Source of the DNA: an uncultured Bacteroidales bacterium
Lineage (GTDB): Bacteria; Bacteroidota; Bacteroidia; Bacteroidales; Muribaculaceae
Assembly: GCA_900547755.1 (NCBI GenBank)
Contig: URIC01000011.1
Location: forward strand, 1 to 43,152
Direction: 5' to 3'
DNA: 43,152 nucleotides
A model generated the notes under the pieces. The model was not told the DNA's origin and made no database searches. It saw nothing but the letters and a program-made list of their open reading frames with translations. The translations under genes were made by a program, and so were the position numbers. Shown here piece after piece: positions 34,730-41,708 of the stretch. Position 1 is the stretch's first letter. The number at the start of each line of letters is the position of its first letter.

Positions 34730-35899
34730 TTAGTCATATAATCTAACGAGGGTAGTCCCCGGATAATAATACGATAAGATTTCCTCACAGGAAGCTCCTT
34801 CCACCGACATTACGGCAGGGCCCATCTGGCCCATCCCCACTCCATGGCCCCAGCCACGTCCGTGGAGATGAAAACTGTCTCCTTCCTTGCGGACCGAGAA
34901 GGCGGAAGAATAAAGATGCGAGGGAGACAGCAGTCGGCGTATGGAAAGCTCCTTGCCTATCACCGCCTCCCCTTTTGTGCCTTTCACCGACAATTCACTC
35001 ACACGGCCCGAAGGTCCGGCCTTCAACGGTACAAGTTCCAGAATCTCGCCGACACCGATGCCGAAGCGTGTCTCAAGATTGGCGGTGACTTCGGCGGCGC
35101 CGACTTCGCGTTGCCACCGGTAATAATCCGAGGTAAGCGCATCGTAATCCTTGAGCAAGGTAGAGTGTCTCTGCAATGCCTCATGCAATCTGTCGGGATG
35201 GCAATACGGACATTCCACAGAAGTCAGATAGGGATAGTCAGTATCTGCCCAGCAGGTGGAGAACAACTCTGTGCGACCACCACAACATTTGGAATAGCGG
35301 GCATCGGCAATTTCTCCATTACTGTCTGTCAGCACCAAACCACGGGTGGCAGCCACCGCCTGACGTGAAATTTCGGAGACCGAGCCAAGCCCCTGATAGC
35401 GCTGACAATGGTCGTCGCAACATACGTCAAAACCGGCATGGGCCGATGATTCAGTCCAAGTGATGTGTCTGCCGGGAGTCTGCACTTTTTCTGCCGCAGC
35501 CTGCGGCTGGCGGTTCATCTGCCTAATAAGCCATGAGCGAGCTATCACTGCATGGGCTTTGGCAAACTCCAACGGGGCCTGCGGGTGCATCTCGCTGCCC
35601 ACCACCGATTCCAAGTAACGCTCGGCCTTAAGCACATTGAGAAGAAAGGTGTGGTTCCCCTCCTTGATTATCTGGATTACTCCCGCATAATCAAACTCGC
35701 AGGACTTGCTCCAATGAAAGTCACGGCCTATAAGCACTCCTTTGACCCGCATAAATGAGTCTCCGTCGGCGGGTTGATAAGTGACCGTATTCTCTGAAGC
35801 GTTCACCTCGAAACGGCCACGGGGGAACAGCCCGAAAGGACTGTCCTCACTGAGTGCCACACGCACCAGAGGCTCACCGAAAAAGGGATTGTGGGTCAT
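34730..35899 (-). CDS. SpoIID/LytB domain protein
   Basis: A 389-residue member of the SpoIID family, whose founder is a lytic transglycosylase cutting glycan strands stripped of peptides. The family core is AERYLESVVGSEMHPQAP with likely catalytic Glu103, followed by FAKAHAVIARSWLIRQM, and C-terminal GWGHGVGMGQMGPAVMS. A central insertion carries eight cysteines (160, 161, 165, 205, 206, 216, 230, 233), including CCDDHC and a CPYC pair. No signal peptide or TM segment is present and no upstream start could supply one, which is odd for a wall enzyme. The ATG overlaps the DUF4922 stop by 4 bp. In the same operon is a wall amidase, the classical functional partner of SpoIID. Confidence 0.88.
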   Translation of the reverse strand: MTHNPFFGEPLVRVALSEDSPFGLFPRGRFEVNASENTVTYQPADGDSFMRVKGVLIGRDFHWSKSCEFDYAGVIQIIKEGNHTFLLNVLKAERYLESVVGSEMHPQAPLEFAKAHAVIARSWLIRQMNRQPQAAAEKVQTPGRHITWTESSAHAGFDVCCDDHCQRYQGLGSVSEISRQAVAATRGLVLTDSNGEIADARYSKCCGGRTELFSTCWADTDYPYLTSVECPYCHPDRLHEALQRHSTLLKDYDALTSDYYRWQREVGAAEVTANLETRFGIGVGEILELVPLKAGPSGRVSELSVKGTKGEAVIGKELSIRRLLSPSHLYSSAFSVRKEGDSFHLHGRGWGHGVGMGQMGPAVMSVEGASCEEILSYYYPGTTLVRLYD

Positions 35900-36849
35900 A
35901 GCAACAGGAGTCTTTTAAATTGTTCCGTCTCCATATAAGGGAAGGAGACTTCGTCGTAAATCCGCCGTATGTCAGCGCGTGTAACGGACTCGAAGTCCTC
36001 TTTACGGGGCAAGACGATAACGCCGGCCATGTCCACAGCACCGGGACTGACCATAAGACGCCCATCTCCCTCCGGTTTGAAATAACAAGAGGGGCGATGG
36101 GCCGCACGCGGCAGGAAAAGCGTGTGCAGACATCCTTCCCTATCGGGCCACATCAACACGTTGCGCATTCCCTTGAGGGGTTGCCCTGTAGCCGGCTCAA
36201 CCGGCAGAAGCGTATCCATCCAAAGCATCATTTCAGGGTCTGTCCCGGAACTCGCCTCAGTACATACAAAGTGCAACGCCCGGAATGGCAGATTCTCGGG
36301 AATAAAGAGGTTGAAACCGGAAGTACTCTTCACAAGTTGACCTGAGTCACCTTCAAGCATTTCGCATATAGGCAAAAACTCACGCTCTCCGGCCTGCAAG
36401 TGCAGATGGTCCGGTGCGGAAGCACCGGCAGCCGAGCCATTATAGAAAGTGACTAATCCGGGCAACGACAACGCCACCTCCGCCATACGGCCGAAGTCCA
36501 CAGTGTCCTGGTGACGATGTTCGCGGCAGGCCAAGGTAAAATGCCGGCTGAATATAGGAAAAGGATTGACCAGGGTATCCATACCGGGGAAAAGTTCAAG
36601 GACAGACTGCTCTGCCGGACGGTTGGCCTTGCACAGAAAACAAGGACGGGCTGCTATGGAGGCCGCATCCGTCTTGGCGCCGGTGGAGACAGCCCTCGCC
36701 GGATTGAACTGCAGGCGCACAGGAAACCCGTCTACCGTCACCTCACGCACACGCACATTCCGCAACTCCACGTAACGGGCAGCTGCCGCCGGCCAAGTCC
36801 GCAACTGTGCGGCATGGAAAGAAATCAATCTTTCTGTATCACTTCTCAT
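35896..36849 (-). CDS. DUF4922 protein with HIT-like nucleotidyltransferase motif
   Basis: A 317-residue cytosolic protein that I match to the Bacteroidetes DUF4922 family. Motifs suggest the HIT/GalT superfamily: a Cys pair CFLC (70, 73), NPFPIFSRHFTL with His103, and YNGSAAGASAPDHLHLQAG with His148-x-His150-x-Gln152. H-x-H-x-Q is the catalytic pattern of galactose-1-phosphate uridylyltransferase and of sugar-nucleotide phosphorylases. The activity and substrate are inferred and unproven. The start at 36849 (MRSDTERLISF) was chosen over one at 36867 because it keeps the overlap with the glycosyltransferase gene short (11 bp). Its stop overlaps the SpoIID start. Confidence 0.8.
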   Translation of the reverse strand: MRSDTERLISFHAAQLRTWPAAAARYVELRNVRVREVTVDGFPVRLQFNPARAVSTGAKTDAASIAARPCFLCKANRPAEQSVLELFPGMDTLVNPFPIFSRHFTLACREHRHQDTVDFGRMAEVALSLPGLVTFYNGSAAGASAPDHLHLQAGEREFLPICEMLEGDSGQLVKSTSGFNLFIPENLPFRALHFVCTEASSGTDPEMMLWMDTLLPVEPATGQPLKGMRNVLMWPDREGCLHTLFLPRAAHRPSCYFKPEGDGRLMVSPGAVDMAGVIVLPRKEDFESVTRADIRRIYDEVSFPYMETEQFKRLLLL

Positions 36850-38179
36850 GGGTCCTGTTGATAGCAATGCGTGCCAGCAACTCGGCGGTGCGCAGCGAAT
36901 CCTTGTAGTAGTTGTTTCTGTTTACACTCTCCACTGAGAGATTCGCATCTGAATTTCCCTCCCAGCGCCGGCAGTTGTAAAGACTCTCATAAATGCGTCC
37001 TATCCTGTAATCGCGGGCAAGACGAATACCTACGGCATAGTCCTCTCCGTAGGAAGTGTCGGGGAAAAGGACATCACGCAGCAGAGGGACGAAGAAAGCA
37101 CGTGGTGCGCCGAGTCCATTTATGCGCAAGGCGTTGTTGGCGCCATTATCGTCCGTCCATTCGGCGTGGTCTATCAGACCGGGAGGAAGCACATTCAAAT
37201 CAAAATCAGTGAGTGTATAACTTCCTATAACCATTGCGTATCCTCCCTCGCGAAACTTGTCCACCACTGTCTGTAAAACGGCATCGGAGGAATAAACATC
37301 GTCCGAATCAAGCTGAACGGCATACAGTCCGCAGGACGGGTGGCACACAGCCTTGTTCCAGCAGCCACCTATATTGAGACCTTCGGAACCATCCAGACGC
37401 AGATGTATGAACCTTGGCGAGTCAATGGCGGCAAGTTTCTCGGAAGTGCCGTCAGTACTGCCATTGTCAACCACTATTACATTGAAAGGGAAGTCACATT
37501 CCTGCGCCAAAGCCGACTGAACGGCATCGGTCACCGTACGCACTCGGTCGCGCACGGGAATCACCACCGAAGCCACGACCCCGGACATGAACTCTGACGG
37601 AGCTTCACAGCTTTTTTTGCAGACAGGAGCGAGAGCCTTCTCTCTTGTCAGGAAATCAGTCAGGGTGCGCTCCATACATAACTGGTAGTCGCGGCGGCGC
37701 GGGTCTACGTAATCGTGCTGTTTCTGACCGCTGAGCCTATGGTCCACCCGCTCGGCGGTGTACAGATATTCAGGACAGAGGAAGAGTCCGTTGCCCAGAC
37801 GGCTGAGTGCCAGACGCAAGGCATACCACCCTCCGTCGGCGTATTCGCGCGCAGATGTCTGCTTTATCGCCTCCATGGCCAAACGGCAATCCACGGCCAC
37901 CACGGCTCCGAAATCAAAATCGTCCCGCAAGCTGCCCTGCTGATACGGGATAAGCGGATGAAGCCGAACAGTGCCGTCGGGAAGTGACTCTTTGTAATAG
38001 GAATAGACTGCCGACGCGCCCGAATTTTCAGCCACTTGAAGCAAACGCTCCTCTCCATACTCGGAAAAGCGTACATCACGGCCGTCAAGTCTCAGCAATA
38101 TATGTTTCTGTCCGTTGCCACAGGCACGGGACAGAGTCTCAAGGTCTTGGAATTGTGTCATCATATCAGGCTTTCTCAT
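36839..38179 (-). CDS. two-domain family 2 glycosyltransferase
   Basis: A 446-residue protein whose C-terminal half is a GT2 (GT-A fold) glycosyltransferase: VASVVIPVRDR (202-212), VVDNGSTDGT (236-245), metal-binding LDSDDVY (290-296) and base-region GEDYAVGIRL (378-387), then NCRRWEGNSDANLS. The first ~200 residues look like a second, degenerate GT-A domain: FDFGAVVAVDCRLAMEA, ADGGWYALRLALSR (at the usual ED motif position) and PEYLYTAER, but no DxD. No membrane helix is present, so it acts in the cytosol or at the membrane face. It overlaps the amidase stop by 4 bp (ATGA) and the DUF4922 start by 11 bp. The sugar donor is unknown. Confidence 0.9.
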   Translation of the reverse strand: MRKPDMMTQFQDLETLSRACGNGQKHILLRLDGRDVRFSEYGEERLLQVAENSGASAVYSYYKESLPDGTVRLHPLIPYQQGSLRDDFDFGAVVAVDCRLAMEAIKQTSAREYADGGWYALRLALSRLGNGLFLCPEYLYTAERVDHRLSGQKQHDYVDPRRRDYQLCMERTLTDFLTREKALAPVCKKSCEAPSEFMSGVVASVVIPVRDRVRTVTDAVQSALAQECDFPFNVIVVDNGSTDGTSEKLAAIDSPRFIHLRLDGSEGLNIGGCWNKAVCHPSCGLYAVQLDSDDVYSSDAVLQTVVDKFREGGYAMVIGSYTLTDFDLNVLPPGLIDHAEWTDDNGANNALRINGLGAPRAFFVPLLRDVLFPDTSYGEDYAVGIRLARDYRIGRIYESLYNCRRWEGNSDANLSVESVNRNNYYKDSLRTAELLARIAINRTHEK

Positions 38180-41100
38180 TTGAAATAATCGAGAATCTCC
38201 TTCATCAGGGCGTTGCGGCTGTCTGCTCCGGAAATGGATTCAAAGGGTATGGAAAGCACAAGTGTCCTGCTCTTTCCCCCCTCCCTGCGGATACCGGCGG
38301 CTCCGTTGTTGCCGTCGAACTCATATATCACCTCGCCTTCGCCTATAGGTTCCAGCATATCCGGAGTCTCGACTATATACATTCTGTCGTTGAGGGTATT
38401 GTTGTAGGTGTAATTGCGGCGCGAGAAACCGTCTTTCTGAGCCTCGGTGGAAGCGAAAAAGCGCGGGCTGCGCACCTTTTCCTGTTCTCCGGGAGTGATG
38501 CCGAGTATCTGGGTGGCGAAGTCCTGGTCGGCACGCGAAGAACGTGTAGAGTACAAATCGGACGCCACATACTGGCCGGTGACAAGCAGGTCTCCGCCAT
38601 GATTCACAAAGTTGCGGAGCTGTTTCTGCAACTGGGCAGGGAAAGTCTTGAAACGCCAGCCTATCTGCCCGTTGCCGGTGGTACATTCCTTCTGTTTGCC
38701 CAAAATGAGGTCCACCACTTCATAGTCACGCAGGTTCACATGGTCAGCGATAACCGCGCCGACACTGCTGGACACGAATCCGTAGCCGGCATTGGCTATC
38801 GAGGAGCCGTGTACGTAAGGATAATCGAAAGTGTTGCCGGCTATGACGGTGGAGATATAGTTGCCGCCACTGGCACCGAGACTGCCGGAGCCACGGCGAA
38901 ATTCGTTCTGATAGCCGCTGAAAGAAATGTCTTTGATGTAAGGGACACCGAAATCGGTCTCGGAGTCGAAGCCCGCACGGCCGCTATCATCCACAAGTGC
39001 CGGAGCGCTGACTCTTGTGAAGCCGTTGACAATCATTACCGGCTTGCCGCCGTTGGGAGCCTCGCGACAGCTCAGCGTCTCGGAATCGAAAGAACGTCCG
39101 CCATCGTTGACAGCCACAATACGGAAACTGTAGATGTCGTTGTCCTTCACCTTGACATTGTAGTGAGTGGAGGAGGTCTCTCCTATTTTGTGGAAACCGA
39201 GAGTAGAACCTCTGCGCTCATAAATAATGTATTTCTTGGGCATTGCGGTAGGCTCCAGAGGGTCGGGGGTGGGCTTCCACTGCAACTTGAAATGCCCTTT
39301 GCCTGCACGGGTTATGGCGAAATCCTTCACAGGCAGGGGCTGTATCACCACCTCGCGGTCCTTACGCTCGCCCAGGAAACGGGCTATACCCTTATAGATG
39401 GCACGGCCTACCAGGAAACGGAAAGTCGGGTCAAGGCCATACTGCATATCGCCAAAATTCTGGTGGCTCATAAGCTCGATAAGCGTAGTGGGCACCTCGG
39501 GTACACGTGCCTCCACATAGCTCTTGTCCCACATGGAGCGTCGGGTCCAATTAGAATTATATGTCTGGCGAATATCGGAGACTATCTGACGCATCACTCC
39601 GTCGGTGAGCATACGGGAGTTGATTCGAGGCGTACCGTCCTCATAGTTGATACCCCCCTGGGTATAGTAGATGCCGAGGGTTCCGACAACGGAGTCATCC
39701 GAGCGGCGTCCGGCATCGGAGTGAAGGGCAAAGGTGGCGTCGATGGGAATACCGAGACCCGGCTCATCAGGAAGCACACGACTGCCGCCTGCCAGATAAT
39801 TCACCCACAGGGCACGTCCGGTATAGTCATCCTTATAGTCGTCACGGCCATGATAGGGGGAATAGACATCCTCCGGTATTCCGGCCCAATGAAGCCAATA
39901 GCGGGCACCTTCCAGGAAGCGTGGCAGCCCGGAAGTGCGGAACACTGGGGCAGCGCCCTTTTTGGGAGCGGGGGCGGTCTTGGTCTGCTGAGGCTCTTCC
40001 TCGTCTACGGAACCGTCCCCTTCATTATCAGGGATATTCTCGTCTTCTTCCTCGTAATCCTCCTCCGATTCATCTCCGGACTCGGGAGTCGAAGGGTCGT
40101 AATTCAGGTCTGCGCGACGAGGACTGCGCTCTATGTTGCCCATGCCGCCACCTATCTTCACGGCATCGGCCGTGACCAGTTTTCCCGCCTGACCCTGAGT
40201 CCTGTTGGTAAGGGAAACTATAGGAACCTGGTCCGAATATCCCTTACGCAGAGGGAATGTGCCCAGGTAAATCCATGTACCTCCCCCCATAGTCTGATTC
40301 ACAAGGAAATCCTTGGAACCGCCGGAATAATAAACCGTATACTTCGCGTCGGTGACAGACTCAGGCAGAGACTTGTAGCTGACATAGACGGCATATTCGC
40401 CATCCTCCGGGATATCGGCGTACCAGGCGGCGACACTCTCGGCGCCGGACTTTATGGCCCTTGTCTGACGATAGGTGCCTACCTCAAACGGATTCTCGGT
40501 GTCGCGGAAGGTGGCAAGGTCGTATATAAATCCGTCATACTCGCCGTTTTCCCATTGAGCCGAGCCATTTTTCTCTTTATAGTACGGCTGAGAATAGAGT
40601 TCGCCCCCCTCGTTCTCATCGTTGTCTACAATTACCTCGTTGGGATTAGTGTCTCTTTCACGCGGGAGCATGACATAACCTCCGGCATTCTCGACCATAG
40701 GAACGATATAGGGAAGCACATAGCCCATGGTATAAATATCCTCCAGTGTCTCGAACAGCAACGGACGCTGCCACGCCCATCCTCCATTCTTGTAATAGCG
40801 GCCATGGCTGTGCCACATGGCAATGTTATCTCCCTGCATACCTTTTGCAGCCTGAAAATCAGGATTGGCCTCGCGCACAAAAGGAATGTTCTTTCTGTAC
40901 TGGGCAGGCAACTTGTCAATGCGGGAAATGTAATAGGAAAGCGCCTTATTGCCTACCCTCAGTTCCGGGCGGTAGCCGTCAAGCGAATCCGGAAGAGACT
41001 TGCGCACTTTGGCGGTAAGGTCGTTTATGAAGTCGTTGGTAACCGGCAGATATGTGAAGTTATCGTTAAGGCGGACTTCCAGCGTTTTGTTCCTGTCGTT

Positions 41101-41535
41101 GGGTATGACACGGTTCACACGCAGGCCTCCGGGGTTGAGATTGGAAGGGATGCCTGACAGCACCGCGTTGTTGATATGCAGTGTCAGCGAGTCGGACGAA
41201 GCGCTCTCGGCCGGAGCCTCCTTATGGGAGGTCCAACGCCTGGTGCTTGTTTTACGCTTGCTCGTGGAAGCATGACGCGACGAGGACTTCTTGGAGGAGT
41301 TCTTCTTGTCGGAGCCGCCGCTGTTTTTGCTGTTCTTATTGTTTTTCCTGCTGTTTTTACCTCCCTTTTTGCCTTTCCTGGAAGATGACTTCCTGGACTT
41401 GGAAGAGCTTTGGCTCGTCTTGGCCTTGGAGCGCTTTGACGCCGCATAAGCATCAAAGTCGGCAGAGCCTCCCGCCACCATCAGAAATGCCAATAAAAAA
41501 GGTAAAACGCACGAAAATATCTTATTTAACTTCAT
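38176..41535 (-). CDS. exported amidase_3-type/golvesin-like multidomain protein
   Basis: A 1119-residue secreted protein. The signal peptide is FSCVLPFLLAFLMVAGGSA. A Lys/Ser-rich low-complexity region (about 33-100) follows. Zinc amidase elements appear in order but far apart: MWHSHGRYY (about 240), ENAGGYVMLPRERDTN (about 285-300), FALHSDAGRR (about 603) and LIELMSHQNFGD (about 685), matching the HxxE...HxD/N...E layout of N-acetylmuramoyl-L-alanine amidases. Between the zinc segments sits a golvesin/xanthan-lyase-like beta domain (about 365-455) and an acidic linker (about 480-510). A fibronectin III-like domain (about 745-825) and a C-terminal region of ~290 residues complete it. It heads the five-gene operon. 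Confidence 0.85.
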   Translation of the reverse strand: MKLNKIFSCVLPFLLAFLMVAGGSADFDAYAASKRSKAKTSQSSSKSRKSSSRKGKKGGKNSRKNNKNSKNSGGSDKKNSSKKSSSRHASTSKRKTSTRRWTSHKEAPAESASSDSLTLHINNAVLSGIPSNLNPGGLRVNRVIPNDRNKTLEVRLNDNFTYLPVTNDFINDLTAKVRKSLPDSLDGYRPELRVGNKALSYYISRIDKLPAQYRKNIPFVREANPDFQAAKGMQGDNIAMWHSHGRYYKNGGWAWQRPLLFETLEDIYTMGYVLPYIVPMVENAGGYVMLPRERDTNPNEVIVDNDENEGGELYSQPYYKEKNGSAQWENGEYDGFIYDLATFRDTENPFEVGTYRQTRAIKSGAESVAAWYADIPEDGEYAVYVSYKSLPESVTDAKYTVYYSGGSKDFLVNQTMGGGTWIYLGTFPLRKGYSDQVPIVSLTNRTQGQAGKLVTADAVKIGGGMGNIERSPRRADLNYDPSTPESGDESEEDYEEEDENIPDNEGDGSVDEEEPQQTKTAPAPKKGAAPVFRTSGLPRFLEGARYWLHWAGIPEDVYSPYHGRDDYKDDYTGRALWVNYLAGGSRVLPDEPGLGIPIDATFALHSDAGRRSDDSVVGTLGIYYTQGGINYEDGTPRINSRMLTDGVMRQIVSDIRQTYNSNWTRRSMWDKSYVEARVPEVPTTLIELMSHQNFGDMQYGLDPTFRFLVGRAIYKGIARFLGERKDREVVIQPLPVKDFAITRAGKGHFKLQWKPTPDPLEPTAMPKKYIIYERRGSTLGFHKIGETSSTHYNVKVKDNDIYSFRIVAVNDGGRSFDSETLSCREAPNGGKPVMIVNGFTRVSAPALVDDSGRAGFDSETDFGVPYIKDISFSGYQNEFRRGSGSLGASGGNYISTVIAGNTFDYPYVHGSSIANAGYGFVSSSVGAVIADHVNLRDYEVVDLILGKQKECTTGNGQIGWRFKTFPAQLQKQLRNFVNHGGDLLVTGQYVASDLYSTRSSRADQDFATQILGITPGEQEKVRSPRFFASTEAQKDGFSRRNYTYNNTLNDRMYIVETPDMLEPIGEGEVIYEFDGNNGAAGIRREGGKSRTLVLSIPFESISGADSRNALMKEILDYFK

Positions 41536-41552
41536 AATTACATGACAATGAC

Positions 41553-41577
41553 GACACCCACGATTACCGAGGGTGTC
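41553..41577 (-). repeat. hairpin in 5' leader of amidase operon
   Basis: GACACCC (41553-41559) and GGGTGTC (41571-41577) form a 7-bp stem with an 11-nt loop. It lies in the transcribed leader between the -7 boxes and the ATG at 41535; role unknown. Confidence 0.4.
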
Positions 41578-41590
41578 AGCTGTGAGGGTA

Positions 41591-41606
41591 CAAAATTACA
41601 AATTTA
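41591..41606 (-). promoter_or_regulatory. two adjacent -7 boxes for the amidase operon
   Basis: On the minus strand TAAATTTG (41606-41599) is directly followed by TAATTTTG (41598-41591). Both match TAnnTTTG, about 55-63 bp before the ATG at 41535. No clear -33 TTTG is spaced 19-21 bp upstream of either. Confidence 0.5.
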
Positions 41607-41653
41607 CGCTGACTTTATATTCTACAGGAGTGCGAAAAAAAGTTAACAAGCCG

Positions 41654-41684
41654 TTTGCCATAACAAATTTATTTAGTAATTTCG
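41654..41684 (+). promoter_or_regulatory. fumarase promoter
   Basis: TTTG (41654-41657), 19 bp, then TAATTTCG (41677-41684), one mismatch to TAnnTTTG, 24 bp before the ATG at 41709. Confidence 0.65.
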
Positions 41685-41708
41685 CGGCAAATCACTAAAC
41701 GAATAATT

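Noticed and set aside
37984..41157. Open frame of 1057 codons on the plus strand, antisense to the amidase and GT2 genes
   Set aside because: It spans two well-supported minus-strand genes. Its translation has no domain, and it is explained by the codon pattern of the sense genes leaving the opposite frame free of stops.
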